Part shown: positions 16,414 to 26,270 of the stretch, piece by piece
Position numbering within the stretch: the first letter of the stretch is position 1
How the letters are laid out: every line of letters starts with the position of its first letter
NCBI RefSeq assembly: GCF_900111195.1
Contig: NZ_FOGL01000009.1
Span: 1-64,000, forward strand
Origin: Gracilibacillus ureilyticus
GTDB lineage: Bacteria > Bacillota > Bacilli > Bacillales > Amphibacillaceae
Direction: 5' to 3'
DNA length: 64,000 nucleotides
Position numbers and translations under genes: made by a program
Notes under the pieces: generated by a model
Database searches by the model: none
Seen by the model: the letters and a program-made list of their open reading frames with translations, nothing else
What the model was told of the DNA's origin: nothing

Positions 16414-17115
16414 TTGTCAATCCTGCTTAGTCTCATCGCAATGATGAAAGAAGCTTTATTTTTTGTTGCCTATGTAAAAAATAATACCTTCCCCCAGCCC
16501 CTTCCACCAGATGAAGAAGCAAAAATGATTAAACAAATGAATAACGGAGATGAATTTGCCAGAAACAAACTAATAGAGCACAACCTTCGCCTTGTCGCAC
16601 ATATTGTGAAGAAATTCGAAAATACAGGGGAAGATGTAGAAGATCTAATATCTATTGGAACAATCGGCTTAATTAAAGGGATTGAGAGCTATTCCAGTGA
16701 TAAAGGGACAAAGCTGGCAACATATGCTGCCAGATGTATTGAAAACGAAATTCTGATGCATTTACGCGCAACAAAGAAAACAAAAAAGGATGTATCACTA
16801 CAGGACCCAATCGGGCAGGATAAGGAAGGAAATGAGATTAGTTTAATCGACATATTGGAAGCAGAAAATGATGACATTACAGAAGCCATTCAGCTTCATA
16901 TGGAACTGGAGAAAATCCAAAAATACTTACGTGTATTAGATAATCGGGAAAAAGAAGTGATTATTGCCAGGTTTGGCCTTGGGAACAAAGATGAGTTAAC
17001 ACAACGGGAAATTGCCAAAAAGCTGAACATTTCCCGAAGTTACGTTTCACGAATCGAAAAACGTGCCTTAATGAAAGTTTTTCATGAATATTACCGCAAT
17101 GAACTGAAGAATTAA
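16414..17115 (+). CDS. sigK: Pro-sigma-K, mother-cell sporulation sigma factor, 233 aa
   Basis: Region 2 is seen in [20 protein letters not shown] and [20 protein letters not shown], and region 4 in [20 protein letters not shown]; the whole is very close to B. subtilis SigK. TTG at 16414 lies five to seven bases after a strong AGGAGGTG. This gives a hydrophobic 19-residue pro-sequence ending before YVKNN, where SpoIVFB would cleave. Longer starts at 16378 would enlarge the pro-sequence and lack support. The reading frame is intact, so no skin-type element splits it. Confidence 0.95.
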   Translation: MSILLSLIAMMKEALFFVAYVKNNTFPQPLPPDEEAKMIKQMNNGDEFARNKLIEHNLRLVAHIVKKFENTGEDVEDLISIGTIGLIKGIESYSSDKGTKLATYAARCIENEILMHLRATKKTKKDVSLQDPIGQDKEGNEISLIDILEAENDDITEAIQLHMELEKIQKYLRVLDNREKEVIIARFGLGNKDELTQREIAKKLNISRSYVSRIEKRALMKVFHEYYRNELKN

Positions 17116-17135
17116 TCAGCATGCTGCGGTTCATC

Positions 17136-17172
17136 AAAAAAAGCAGCCGGTCCCTCTGACCTGGCTGCTTTT
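17136..17172. terminator. Bidirectional terminator between sigK and mtnN
   Basis: AAAAGCAGCC pairs with GGCTGCTTTT around an inner GGTC/GACC stem; A- and T-runs flank both sides, so it can serve both convergent genes. Confidence 0.85.
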
Positions 17173-17175
17173 CAC

Positions 17176-17868
17176 TTAGTTGGAATGCTTTACAACATTC
17201 ATAATCAAATTGGCGGCATTCTCTGCTGCTTTTGTTAAAAATGCATCAAATGATACGGAAGATTCTTTTCCTGCGATGTCGGATAGTGCACGTATCACAA
17301 CAAACGGAGTTTCATACTGGTAACATACCTGGGCAATTGCGGCTGCTTCCATTTCCGCTGCAATTAAGTTGGGGAATTTTTCACGTACAAAGGCAATTTT
17401 AGATTCATCCTGCATAAAGGTATCTCCTGTTGAAATGAGTCCCTTCATTGCCTGTACATCTGTTAAATGCTTGGCTGCACTCATCGCTTTTTCGATCAGC
17501 ACAGGATCTGCCTGGAAAGTTGCCGGCAGTCCAGGTACCTGGCCATAATCATAATCAAATGCTGTCACATCTACATCATGGTGAACAACCTCTGATGAGA
17601 CGACAATATCGCCAACTTCCAAATCCTTGTGAAACCCGCCAGCTGAACCGGTATTAATCACATATTCAGGCTGGAATTTTTCAAAAAGAACCGTTGTGGA
17701 GAGTGCGGCATTTACTTTACCAATACCTGATTTGAGAAGAACAACCTCTTGCCCTTCCAGTTCCCCTCTGAAAAAGTCACTTTTCGCAATGACCGTATGT
17801 TCCTTAATATTCATCTTACTTTTTAGTAATTCTACTTCTTCATCCATTGCTCCAATTATTCCGATCAA
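17176..17868 (-). CDS. mtnN: 5'-methylthioadenosine/S-adenosylhomocysteine nucleosidase, 230 aa
   Basis: The start IGIIGAMDEEVELL holds the catalytic Glu11; MEAAAIAQVC and ALSDIAG carry the ribose-binding Glu and the catalytic Asp. The enzyme cleaves adenine from MTA, SAH and 5'-deoxyadenosine. TTG at 17868 lies seven bases after AAGGAGGA, so the longer frame to 17901 is not used. It follows yrrS by 13 bases. The B. subtilis neighbours yrrT, mccA and mccB are absent here. Confidence 0.93.
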   Translation of the reverse strand: MIGIIGAMDEEVELLKSKMNIKEHTVIAKSDFFRGELEGQEVVLLKSGIGKVNAALSTTVLFEKFQPEYVINTGSAGGFHKDLEVGDIVVSSEVVHHDVDVTAFDYDYGQVPGLPATFQADPVLIEKAMSAAKHLTDVQAMKGLISTGDTFMQDESKIAFVREKFPNLIAAEMEAAAIAQVCYQYETPFVVIRALSDIAGKESSVSFDAFLTKAAENAANLIMNVVKHSN

Positions 17869-17881
17869 TGTAACATCCTCC

Positions 17882-18622
17882 TTATTTTTTGTCATTCTCA
17901 ATCAGTTCTTCTACTAAGGTCGGCTGCCAACCTTGACCATCCACCCAAACGAGATGTACCCGGTATGTTTCCTGTTCATTTGTTTCCGGAGAGACAGTAA
18001 GCTCAACTTTCTGGTCTCCACCTCTTCCGGCCCACCACGTAATCTGGTTCTCAGCAGGTATGCCTGTTGCCACCTCTACCGCTTTTGCCATCTCCTGTCT
18101 ATCCACAGAACCATTATCATATTCAGGTGTGTGCGGTCCTTCCTGTTCTGTACCGACAGGCTCCCAGTTACCTTCATACGCTTTACGGACATTATCGTCG
18201 GCCGGTTCCACCTCATAAGTCTCGACATTTGAATTATTTTCTGATTCTTCTTCCTCAGCTTCTGCCTCTTCTTCCTCAGCTTCTTCTATTTGCGGTCCAT
18301 CGTTTTCAATCGTTTCATCTGTCTCAGAACCCTCTCTTTCGACGGATGCTTCATCTTCTGCACTTTCTTCCTCATCAGGTTCATCTTCAAAGATTACCTG
18401 GCTTTCCTGCTCATTTTGATCATTTGTATCAGTTTCCTCGTTCATGTCCATATCGCCATTCGTTTCTGGTGTTTCTTCATCATTACCACCAAAAAATATG
18501 ATCGCAATTAGAACAACTAAGAGCACTATTCCTGCGATATATAGTATGGTTAATGCTTTTGTATTTTTTCTCTTTTTACTAAAACGGTTCGATCTGCTTT
18601 TTTTTCCATAGTCATCTGCCAT
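17882..18622 (-). CDS. yrrS: YrrS-like DUF1510 membrane protein, 246 aa
   Basis: A basic N-terminus (KKSRSNRFSKKRKNTKAL) precedes one membrane helix (about residues 28-48), a very acidic low-complexity linker rich in Glu and Asp (about 52-150), and a C-terminal DUF1510 domain including NQITWWAGRGGDQ. In B. subtilis yrrS is co-transcribed with the penicillin-binding protein gene pbpI, which is not present here. ATG at 18622 follows AGGAGGG; the GTG at 18631 touches that site. Role unknown, possibly at the cell wall. Confidence 0.85.
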   Translation of the reverse strand: MADDYGKKSRSNRFSKKRKNTKALTILYIAGIVLLVVLIAIIFFGGNDEETPETNGDMDMNEETDTNDQNEQESQVIFEDEPDEEESAEDEASVEREGSETDETIENDGPQIEEAEEEEAEAEEEESENNSNVETYEVEPADDNVRKAYEGNWEPVGTEQEGPHTPEYDNGSVDRQEMAKAVEVATGIPAENQITWWAGRGGDQKVELTVSPETNEQETYRVHLVWVDGQGWQPTLVEELIENDKK

Positions 18623-18729
18623 TGTCCTCACCCTCCTGAAATATAATTATACTAAATAAACTGACAGCTTAGCAAAAATGTGCTGAGAAAAAAATATTAA
18701 ATTTCTATTACGATTTTTTTCTTTTTTTG

Positions 18730-18758
18730 TCATATTGGCAGGATTTTGAACATATATA
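18730..18758 (+). promoter_or_regulatory. Possible SigE promoter of the small gene at 18808
   Basis: TCATATT (18730-18736) matches the SigE -35 pattern KMATATT, and 14 bases later CATATATA (18751-18758) partly matches CATACAMT. Spacing is right. No good SigA promoter is seen. This would place the downstream gene in the mother cell during sporulation. Confidence 0.4.
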
Positions 18759-18807
18759 TGGAATATAACCAGTAGATTTTTCTATTATTTAGTTAGGAGA
18801 GTGAATA

Positions 18808-19041
18808 TTGTTGAGAACCACTACTTTTAATCGTAATTTGTGGCAATTAAACTCCTTTGAATCCATTAGCTATGACAAAGAGAACTTATTACTTTATATT
18901 CATTGTTTCGATGGGATTACATTACAATTTCACTCCATTACTGAGGACATTCTCTTTGCTCTCATTTTAGAAAAACAAAAAGAAAAATTTATAGACGAAA
19001 GATTGAAACCAAATCATCTATGTGAAAAAATCAATGCATAG
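18808..19041 (+). CDS. Small KTSC-like protein, 77 aa
   Basis: Begins at one of two adjacent TTG codons (18808 or 18811), seven bases after AGGAGA. The segment SFESISYDKENLLLYIHCFDGITLQFHSITEDI resembles, in two pieces, a KTSC domain (strand, YD, hydrophobic strand, G, aromatic strand). The lysine-rich end is soluble. KTSC domains occur beside RNA-modifying or lysyl-tRNA-related proteins; no function is established. It stands alone and ends at a bidirectional terminator facing greA. Confidence 0.6.
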   Translation: MLRTTTFNRNLWQLNSFESISYDKENLLLYIHCFDGITLQFHSITEDILFALILEKQKEKFIDERLKPNHLCEKINA

Positions 19042-19066
19042 GAGCCATTGATACATAAGGTTACTG

Positions 19067-19100
19067 AAAAAGGATGCCTATGCTGATAGACATCCTTTTT
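19067..19100. terminator. Bidirectional terminator between the KTSC-like gene and greA
   Basis: AAAAAGGATG pairs with CATCCTTTTT; an inner CTAT/ATAG continues the stem after one mismatch. Confidence 0.88.
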
Positions 19101-19104
19101 TCCA

Positions 19105-19581
19105 TTATTCTACTTTTAATATTTTTACTTCCATATCGCCAGCAGGAGTCGGAACGGTTAATTCCTCACCAACAGAGTGTCCAAGCAGGCTTTTCGCGAT
19201 CGGTGAATCATTTGATATTTTCCCTTCAAAAGGATCCGCTTCCGCACTACCTACGATTGTATAACTCTCTTCTTCTCCATCAGGCAATTCCTGGAATGTG
19301 ATCGTTTTCCCTAATGCAACCATATCAGGATTTTCTGTATCGTTTTCAATAATTACCGCATTACGAATCATGTTTTCAATCTGGGCAATTCTTGATTCCA
19401 CAAATGCCTGTTCATCTTTCGCCGCATCATATTCCGAGTTCTCTGATAAATCACCAAAGCCTCTCGCGATTTTAATACGTTCTACGACTTCCTGTCTTCT
19501 TTCCGTTTTTAAATATTGTAATTCCTGTTCCAATTTTTCTTTACCTTCAAGTGTCATATAGTAACTTTTTTCTTCTGGCAT
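19105..19581 (-). CDS. greA: Transcription elongation factor GreA, 158 aa
   Basis: N-terminal antiparallel coiled coil ([20 protein letters not shown] and [20 protein letters not shown], which holds the acidic tip) and a C-terminal FKBP-like domain ending with [18 protein letters not shown]. GreA makes stalled RNA polymerase cleave its backtracked transcript. ATG at 19581 follows GGAGGAGTG; the longer frame starts inside that site. 158 residues is the family length. Confidence 0.96.
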   Translation of the reverse strand: MPEEKSYYMTLEGKEKLEQELQYLKTERRQEVVERIKIARGFGDLSENSEYDAAKDEQAFVESRIAQIENMIRNAVIIENDTENPDMVALGKTITFQELPDGEEESYTIVGSAEADPFEGKISNDSPIAKSLLGHSVGEELTVPTPAGDMEVKILKVE

Positions 19582-19760
19582 TATCCTACACTCCTCCAAT
19601 ATACATTATACCGATTGATTGCCATGTTTTGTTTCATTTTATGAATCAATCTAATAAATATCCCAATATTATTGCTGAAAATATTTTACTAACCATTACT
19701 ATGGCAGATTTTTTCGTTTTTTTCAATAGTTTTCTATCCGTTTCCATCCTATTTTACAGT

Positions 19761-20402
19761 TTAGTCCGTACCATTGCCTTCATGAAGAATTTTTTCAATT
19801 TTGGTTGCCAGCAGATCGATTGCAACCGTATTCTGTCCGCCTTCCGGAATAATAATATCGGCATATCGCTTGGAAGGTTCGATAAATTGTAAATGGGCAG
19901 GTCTCACTGTTTGAATATACTGATTAATAACAGAGTCAATGGACCTGCCTCTTTCTTTGATATCTCGTAATAATCTCCGGATAATGCGGAGATCGGCATC
20001 GGTATCTACGAAGACTTTTATATCCATTAGCTCAGTCAGCCTCGGATCATCGAGGATTAATATTCCTTCAATGATAATGACATCTTTCGGCTCTATTGGT
20101 ATCACTTCATCAGATCTTGTATGTAAAGTATAGTCATAGACAGGTTTGTCGACAGGCTCGTGTGCTGACAGTGTTTCAATATGTTTGACTAACAGGTCAT
20201 TATCAAAAGCCAACGGGTGATCATAATTCGTTTTCAGTCTTTCTTCCATTGGGATATCTGACTGGTCTTTATAGTAAAAATCCTGTTCAATGACGAGAAC
20301 CGACTGATCTTCAAACCGATTCTGTATCTGTCTCGTTACTGAAGTTTTCCCTGAACCTGATCCGCCTGCAACTCCTATGATGACTGGTTTCTGCTTATTC
20401 AT
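19761..20402 (-). CDS. udk: Uridine kinase, 213 aa
   Basis: The Walker A motif [13 protein letters not shown] is at the N-terminus, followed by DFYYKDQSD and NYDHPLAFD typical of uridine/cytidine kinases. The enzyme phosphorylates uridine and cytidine for pyrimidine salvage. ATG at 20402 starts one base after the stop of the upstream trmR; GAGGTG lies about ten bases before it. B. subtilis has two peptidase-U32 genes between udk and yrrM; here there are none. Confidence 0.94.
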   Translation of the reverse strand: MNKQKPVIIGVAGGSGSGKTSVTRQIQNRFEDQSVLVIEQDFYYKDQSDIPMEERLKTNYDHPLAFDNDLLVKHIETLSAHEPVDKPVYDYTLHTRSDEVIPIEPKDVIIIEGILILDDPRLTELMDIKVFVDTDADLRIIRRLLRDIKERGRSIDSVINQYIQTVRPAHLQFIEPSKRYADIIIPEGGQNTVAIDLLATKIEKILHEGNGTD

Positions 20403-20403
20403 G

Positions 20404-21063
20404 CTATGATGACACCTCTTCATGTTCTTTCGGTACACTTACAGCTACCCCATCACCAACAGGAATAATCGTTGTATGATAATTGCTGTGATCCATTAAC
20501 CATTGGTTGTACCGGTCAATTTTTTCTGCTAATTTTTCTATTCGTTTCGTTGTTTCCAAATGGCCTGCTACAAGACCGCGGAATAGCACATTATCTGTAA
20601 TGATGACACCACCGGGACTGAGCATTTTCTCATACATTGTAAAGAATTTCTGGTACTGTCCTTTTGCTGCATCAATAAAGATCAAATCATATGGGGCTCT
20701 TTGCTGTACCTGGTCTTCCAGTTCCAGAGCATCACCGAATAAAATCTCGATTTGGTTAGCTTTGTCGTGTTTCGCTACATGATAACTTGCCCGTTCATAC
20801 ATTTCCTGATCACGTTCTATTGTGACAATCTTTGTTTGATTATATGCATTGGCCATTCTTAAGGAAGAATAACCGATAGCCGCCCCTATTTCAAGAATTT
20901 TGCCCGGCTGTTTCATCCTGATCAGCTGCAGAAGGAAGGATATCCCTACCTTGTCCATGATTGGAACATGATGTTGCCTTGCTTCTTCTTCTAGTTCTTT
21001 TATCCATTTTTCATCAGCCTGGTGAAGTTTCTCTAAATATGATAAAATACTCGGATCTATCAA
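20404..21063 (-). CDS. trmR: tRNA 5-hydroxyuridine methyltransferase TrmR (YrrM), 219 aa
   Basis: O-methyltransferase family 3 fold: [16 protein letters not shown] binds SAM, and [17 protein letters not shown] holds the metal-binding Asp. By synteny and similarity it is YrrM, which in B. subtilis methylates 5-hydroxyuridine-34 of tRNAs to 5-methoxyuridine. It is directly followed by udk. The TrhP1/TrhP2 pair that helps make the hydroxyuridine substrate is missing from this locus. Confidence 0.88.
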   Translation of the reverse strand: MIDPSILSYLEKLHQADEKWIKELEEEARQHHVPIMDKVGISFLLQLIRMKQPGKILEIGAAIGYSSLRMANAYNQTKIVTIERDQEMYERASYHVAKHDKANQIEILFGDALELEDQVQQRAPYDLIFIDAAKGQYQKFFTMYEKMLSPGGVIITDNVLFRGLVAGHLETTKRIEKLAEKIDRYNQWLMDHSNYHTTIIPVGDGVAVSVPKEHEEVSS

Positions 21064-21101
21064 TGAATGCCCCTCTTTTCGCTTATATGATTTGTTACAT
21101 G

Positions 21102-21136
21102 GGAAAAGCAGGGCATCTGTAATGCACCTGCTCCTT
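21102..21136 (-). terminator. Weak terminator after mltG
   Basis: On the minus strand AGCAGG(T)GCAT and ATGCCCTGCT form a stem with one bulge, followed by TTTTCC. Confidence 0.5.
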
Positions 21137-21140
21137 ATGA

Positions 21141-22295
21141 TTATTCCTGTGAGTGAATATACTGCTGCTCGTAAGCCTGATGTTCTTCATACGTGCTGGA
21201 ATAGTGAACATTTCCCTCTGCATCTGCAAGGAAATATAAATAATTTGATTGTTCCGGTTCCAGTACTGCCTGTAGTGAACTTTCCCCAAAGTTGGCAATA
21301 GGTCCTACAGGAAGCCCCATCACATGATATGTGTTATATGGTGACTCTATTTCATAGTCAGCATAAGTTAAACGAGATATATGCTCCCCATGGGCATAAA
21401 TAACAGTCGGATCTGTCTGAAGCATCATTCCTTGGTCCATCCGGTTATAGAATACACCAGAAATACGTTTCCGGTCCTCGATAGACGGTGCTTCCTCTTC
21501 TACGAGGGATGCAAATGTTACGATATCATGTATAGTAAACTGATCCTGTGCCTCTATCTGATCAAGATAGATGAACAGAATATCCCTTGATTTGTTCAAC
21601 ATATTTGTCACGATCGTATCAACACTAGGATTTTCTTCATAGAATTCATACGTTGCAGGGAAAAGATAGCCTTCTAGTGGATATCTGATATCTTCGGCTA
21701 AAATTTCCTCAGTTAATATGTTTGGATATCTTTCCATTAATTCTTCAATGTATGCATCGTCATTCATTTTTGCCAAAAATTCTTCACGGTCCACACCCGC
21801 ATTTTCTTCATAAATATCTGCAATTTCTTCTATATTTCGACCTTCCGGTACAGTAACCCGTAAAACAGCTTCTTCATAAACAGCTCCTGTTTCCAGTTCT
21901 GCCGTTATTTCAGCTAAAGACATGGATGGTGACAGTGTGTAATCACCTGCCTGAAAATCAGCCGCATTATTAAATTTCACATAAAATCTGTAAATTAAAC
22001 TATTATTAATGAGACCTTCCTCTTCTAAAATTGCTGCAATGTCTGAAGTGCTGGATCCTAGCGGTACATTAACCTCGACAGTTTCCTCACTGTCCGGGTC
22101 TACTGGTGACAGGCCATTCGATACATATTTATACCCAGAATATCCACCAATGATGATCAATGCAATTAATACGATAAAAATAAAGAAAAATATCTTTCTC
22201 GCAATACTCGCCTCTCTACCGCGTTCCTGTGCGATCTCTTTATATGTCGGTCTCTTTTTCTCTTTTTTGTTTGAATCGTCGGTACCCTTACTCAT
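21141..22295 (-). CDS. mltG: Endolytic transglycosylase MltG, 384 aa
   Basis: A charged cytoplasmic tail of about 40 residues, one membrane helix (near 37-60), a LysM-like region, and the catalytic YceG domain. The signature Glu is in IVTFASLVEEEAPS, and QTDPTVIYAHG and PYNTYHVMGLPVGPI follow. MltG cuts nascent glycan strands and limits peptidoglycan chain length. ATG at 22295 lies seven bases after AAAGGGGG; the upstream 19 codons of open frame are not supported. Confidence 0.93.
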   Translation of the reverse strand: MSKGTDDSNKKEKKRPTYKEIAQERGREASIARKIFFFIFIVLIALIIIGGYSGYKYVSNGLSPVDPDSEETVEVNVPLGSSTSDIAAILEEEGLINNSLIYRFYVKFNNAADFQAGDYTLSPSMSLAEITAELETGAVYEEAVLRVTVPEGRNIEEIADIYEENAGVDREEFLAKMNDDAYIEELMERYPNILTEEILAEDIRYPLEGYLFPATYEFYEENPSVDTIVTNMLNKSRDILFIYLDQIEAQDQFTIHDIVTFASLVEEEAPSIEDRKRISGVFYNRMDQGMMLQTDPTVIYAHGEHISRLTYADYEIESPYNTYHVMGLPVGPIANFGESSLQAVLEPEQSNYLYFLADAEGNVHYSSTYEEHQAYEQQYIHSQE

Positions 22296-22445
22296 CAGGT
22301 ATCCCCCTTTCACCCGATTTATTATACTATAAATTTCGATAGAGGGAAACATAGGAAGGAAGATTCGCCATTATTGTCTTTTAATTGTAATATTTCATAG
22401 ATTTTTTACGATTTTGAAAAGTGGGTGCACGATGGCAGTACACAA

Positions 22446-22480
22446 CAAAAATGGCTCCAGGCAAATTCCCGGAACCATTC
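22446..22480 (-). terminator. Terminator of the ireB-ruvX-DUF1292 genes
   Basis: On the minus strand ATGGTTCCGGG pairs with CCTGGAGCCAT over 11 bp (G-U pairs included), followed by TTTTTG. Confidence 0.75.
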
Positions 22481-22512
22481 TTTTACTATTTTAGCTGGAT
22501 ATGTCCCAACCC

Positions 22513-22800
22513 TTATTCTGCAAGGTCGTCATTGTCGGCGATTGTGTTTAACACTTCTTCGACCATTTCCCATTCTTCTTCAGATTCAATCTGATATAGC
22601 GCAAGGTCGTCGTCATTATCCTTTTCTTCATAGCGGAAAGCAAATACTTCCACTTCCTCATCATCTTTCTGCTCAGCAGGTACAACCGCTACATAAGATT
22701 GTTCTGTTTCGTCCACATCAAATGTGAATAATACTTCAAATAAATGTTCTTCCCCATTTTCATCAGGGATAATGATACGCTCTTTTTCTTCTAATGCCAC
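22513..22800 (-). CDS. yrzB: DUF1292 family protein (YrzB-like), 95 aa
   Basis: Very acidic protein with the family pattern EKERIIIPDENGEEHLFEVL and VFAFRYEEKDND. GTG at 22800 follows AAGGAGG by eight bases. It lies downstream of ruvX and ireB, the conserved Firmicutes order. Function is unknown. Confidence 0.88.
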   Translation of the reverse strand: MALEEKERIIIPDENGEEHLFEVLFTFDVDETEQSYVAVVPAEQKDDEEVEVFAFRYEEKDNDDDLALYQIESEEEWEMVEEVLNTIADNDDLAE

Positions 22801-22818
22801 GGTAAAAACCTCCTTAAG

Positions 22819-23235
22819 TTATATACTATCCAAATATCCTTGTAATATCATTACAGCAGCCATTTTATCAATAACTTTTTTCCGTTTTTTCCGGCTCATA
22901 TCTGCTTCCAGCAAAACTTTTTCTGCTGCCATTGTCGTTAAGCGTTCATCCCACAGTACCACCTCTATTTGGAATGATTCCTCGATAAATGCGGCAAATT
23001 GCTGTGAGGCCTCTCCGCGCGGACCAATGGTACCATTCATATTTTTAGGCAAGCCGATGACGATCTTATTTACATCGTATTCATCAATCAATTGCTGGAG
23101 CTCTTCCCTAACTGATTCATAGTCCGGCTCGACCCAGTGCAGTGTCGTGACACCCTGTGCTGTCCAGCCAAGACCGTCACTTACTGCTACACCAATCGTT
23201 TTCGAGCCGACATCAAGTCCCAATACTTTATTCAT
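22819..23235 (-). CDS. ruvX: RuvX/YqgF family RNase H-fold nuclease, 138 aa
   Basis: The first acidic residue is in [17 protein letters not shown] and later ones in [10 protein letters not shown] and [13 protein letters not shown]. The family is described as a putative Holliday junction resolvase and is involved in 16S rRNA 5' maturation. Its ATG overlaps the end of ireB by eight bases, showing translational coupling. Confidence 0.93.
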   Translation of the reverse strand: MNKVLGLDVGSKTIGVAVSDGLGWTAQGVTTLHWVEPDYESVREELQQLIDEYDVNKIVIGLPKNMNGTIGPRGEASQQFAAFIEESFQIEVVLWDERLTTMAAEKVLLEADMSRKKRKKVIDKMAAVMILQGYLDSI

Positions 23236-23497
23236 TATCTTTATTCATACGGATGTAATATCGAACTAATTCTTCAATAATTTCATCACGCTCTATTCTC
23301 CTTATTAAATTACGTGCATCCTTATGACGGGGAATATATGCTGGATCACCTGATAACAAATAGCCGACAATCTGATTGATCGGATGATAGCCTTTTTCTT
23401 CCAGTGCTTCGTGTACAATTAAAAGAACTTCACTTACATCCTTTTCAGCGGGTTCATCAGCAAAATTAAACTTCATTGTTTTATCCATTCCATCCAT
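23228..23497 (-). CDS. IreB family regulatory phosphoprotein, 89 aa
   Basis: The core [20 protein letters not shown] is near-invariant in the IreB/YrzL (DUF965) family, as is MKFNFADEP at the start. In Enterococcus IreB is a substrate of the Ser/Thr kinase IreK and influences cephalosporin tolerance. ATG at 23497 has GGGGGTG five bases upstream. Typically placed between alaS and ruvX, as here. Confidence 0.92.
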   Translation of the reverse strand: MDGMDKTMKFNFADEPAEKDVSEVLLIVHEALEEKGYHPINQIVGYLLSGDPAYIPRHKDARNLIRRIERDEIIEELVRYYIRMNKDNE

Positions 23498-23610
23498 GGA
23501 AGCACCCCCATTAAATTGCTATAGCATGACATTGCAGAAATCTGCTGTCTTAAATTGCCAAGATTACTTTGTCTAACCATTATACAGCTTATCCTGGCAA
23601 ATTACCAAAG

Positions 23611-26244
23611 TTAACCTTGTTTTTGAGCATATTTTTCTACAAAGTCTAATGCTTCTTGTAACTTACTTGGATCTTTTCCGCCAGCTTGCGCCATGTCAGG
23701 ACGGCCGCCACCGCCACCACCGCAAATTTTGGCAGTTTCCTTAATTAAATTCCCAGCATGATATTCATTCACTAAATCCTTCGTTACACCTGAAGCTAAC
23801 TGAACTTTTCCATTCTGAACAGCAGCTAATAAGATGATGGCAGTACCCAGTTTTTGTTTCATATCATCAACCATCTGGCGTAACTGGTTCATATCCGAAA
23901 CATCCACCTGTTTTGCCAGAACGTGAATGCCATTAATTTCTTTCACGTCATCCATGATAGAAGATGCTTCCAGCTGAGAGATTTTACTTCTTAATGAATC
24001 CATTTCTCGCTGTTGCTCTTTCATTTCTTTAAATAGTGAGGCAATACGGTCATTGACCTGGTCTTCTTTTGTTTTTAATGAATGCGCGGCAGTTTTCAGC
24101 TGGTTATGCTTGCCATTCACATACTGGTAGGCACCTTTGGCTGTTACTGCTTCAATCCTTCTTGTCCCTGCCCCAATTCCCGACTCTGAGACGATTTTAA
24201 ATAATCCAATTTCTGCAGAATTACGGACATGGCACCCGCCGCAAAGCTCCAGACTGTAATCACCAATTTGAACAACCCGGACAACATCGCCGTATTTTTC
24301 ACCGAAAAGTGCCATTGCCCCCATTTCTTTTGCCTCTGCCAGCTTCTTATTACTAATATCAACAGGAATGGATGCCCAGATTTTTTCATTAACAATCTGT
24401 TCGATTTTTTCGATTTCTTCTTCGGTTATTGAACCGAAATGCGAGAAGTCAAAACGGAGTCTTTCCGCCGCAACCATCGAACCTGCCTGGTTTACATGTG
24501 TTCCAAGCACATCTTTCAATGCCTGATGCAGTAAATGTGTTGCTGTATGGTTTTTCACAATAAACTGACGTGATGTCTGGTCAACTTCTGCTGTTACTCT
24601 ATCACCTTTTGTCAATGTTCCTTGTTTCACTGTAACTTTATGCAGGTTTTGCCCATTTGGAGCTTTTTGAACATCTATTACTTCAGCTTGTCCATTTTCA
24701 GATTGAATCAAACCTTTATCAGCAATTTGACCGCCACTTTCTGCATAAAAAGGTGTTTCCTTCAGGATTACATATGCCTCCTGGCCAGCTGTCACCTTAT
24801 CTGCTTCTGCTTTCTCGACAACCATTGCAGCAATATTCGTTGATGCTGATAATTGGTCATATCCAACAAATTGGCTTTCCGTTGTAATACTCCCAAGTAC
24901 TCCATCCTGAATCTGCATGGAATCCACTTTCTGGCGTGCATTTCGGGCACGGTCGCGCTGTTTCTCCATTTCTGTTTCAAATCCAGCTTCATCGATCGTA
25001 AACCCTGCTTCTGCCACGTACTCTTCGGTTAACTCTTTAGGGAACCCGTACGTATCATACAAACGGAATACTTCTTCCCCAGGAAAAACAGTACTGCCAT
25101 TTGCTTTTTCTTTTTCTATAACCGCGTTCAGGATCTGTAAACCTTCCTGCAATGTTTCATGGAATCTTTCTTCTTCTGTTTTGATGACATTCTGGATGAA
25201 ATCCTGCTTTTGCTTCACTTCCGGATAAAAAGCCTCCATGATAGATGCAACGGTTGGTACAAGGTTGAACATGAACGGTTTCTCGATTCCGATCTGTTTT
25301 GCATATCTTACCGCACGGCGTAACAAGCGGCGTAAAACATAACCTCGTCCCTCATTTGAAGGTAAAGCACCGTCACTTACAGCAAAGGTTACTGTCCGGA
25401 TATGGTCTGCAATCACTTTGAAAGAAACATCTGTTTCTTCTGCATTGCTGTATTTTGCATTGGCGATTTTTTCTGTTTCTTCAATAATCGGTAGAAATAA
25501 GTCTGTTTCAAAATTGGTTCTCGTTCCCTGAATCACACTTACAAGACGTTCAAGGCCCATTCCTGTATCAATGTTTTTCTTCGGAAGCGGTGTGTACGTA
25601 TCATCAGGATTATGGTTAAATTGGGAGAATACTAAGTTCCAGATTTCTAAGTAACGTTCATTTTCACCGCCAGGATACAATTCCGGGTCTTCCGGATCAT
25701 TTCCATAGCTTTCCCCGCGATCATAAAAAATTTCTGTATTCGGCCCGCTCGGTCCCTCACCGATATCCCAGAAGTTTTCTTCAATCCGGATAATCCGCTC
25801 TTCCGGCAATCCGATTTTTTCACTCCACAATTTATATGCTTCTTCATCTTCGGGGTGAACCGTTACAGATAATTTCTCCTGGTCAAAGCCGATCCACTTG
25901 TCTCCAGTTAAGAACTCCCATGCAAAATCAATTGCTTCTTCTTTGAAATAATCACCAATGGAGAAATTACCAAGCATCTCAAAAAAAGTATGGTGTCGTG
26001 CTGTATATCCAACGTTCGTAATGTCATTCGTCCGGATTGATTTTTGTGCATTGGTTATACGCGGATTTTCCGGTATTACCCTTCCATCAAAATACTTTTT
26101 CAATGTAGCAACACCACTGTTGATCCATAAAAGAGTCGGATCCTCATTTGGTACTAAAGAAGCACTTGGCTCCACTGCATGACCTTTTTCTTTGAAGAAA
26201 TCAAGAAACATTTGACGCACTTGCGCTGATGTAAGATTTTTCAT
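23611..26244 (-). CDS. alaS: Alanyl-tRNA synthetase, 877 aa
   Basis: Class II catalytic core at the N-terminus ([39 protein letters not shown]), editing domain with [11 protein letters not shown] and CGGCHV (zinc ligands), and the C-Ala domain ending with [19 protein letters not shown] at 26244 follows GGAGGG. The gene is preceded by a full T-box riboswitch with an alanine specifier. It is the usual size of bacterial AlaS. Confidence 0.97.
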   Translation of the reverse strand: MKNLTSAQVRQMFLDFFKEKGHAVEPSASLVPNEDPTLLWINSGVATLKKYFDGRVIPENPRITNAQKSIRTNDITNVGYTARHHTFFEMLGNFSIGDYFKEEAIDFAWEFLTGDKWIGFDQEKLSVTVHPEDEEAYKLWSEKIGLPEERIIRIEENFWDIGEGPSGPNTEIFYDRGESYGNDPEDPELYPGGENERYLEIWNLVFSQFNHNPDDTYTPLPKKNIDTGMGLERLVSVIQGTRTNFETDLFLPIIEETEKIANAKYSNAEETDVSFKVIADHIRTVTFAVSDGALPSNEGRGYVLRRLLRRAVRYAKQIGIEKPFMFNLVPTVASIMEAFYPEVKQKQDFIQNVIKTEEERFHETLQEGLQILNAVIEKEKANGSTVFPGEEVFRLYDTYGFPKELTEEYVAEAGFTIDEAGFETEMEKQRDRARNARQKVDSMQIQDGVLGSITTESQFVGYDQLSASTNIAAMVVEKAEADKVTAGQEAYVILKETPFYAESGGQIADKGLIQSENGQAEVIDVQKAPNGQNLHKVTVKQGTLTKGDRVTAEVDQTSRQFIVKNHTATHLLHQALKDVLGTHVNQAGSMVAAERLRFDFSHFGSITEEEIEKIEQIVNEKIWASIPVDISNKKLAEAKEMGAMALFGEKYGDVVRVVQIGDYSLELCGGCHVRNSAEIGLFKIVSESGIGAGTRRIEAVTAKGAYQYVNGKHNQLKTAAHSLKTKEDQVNDRIASLFKEMKEQQREMDSLRSKISQLEASSIMDDVKEINGIHVLAKQVDVSDMNQLRQMVDDMKQKLGTAIILLAAVQNGKVQLASGVTKDLVNEYHAGNLIKETAKICGGGGGGRPDMAQAGGKDPSKLQEALDFVEKYAQKQG

Positions 26245-26270
26245 AACATACCCTCCAGTAAAATTTATTA

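Noticed and set aside
18067-18501. 144-codon His/Pro/Leu-rich frame on the plus strand
   Set aside because: It is the antisense shadow of the acidic linker of yrrS.
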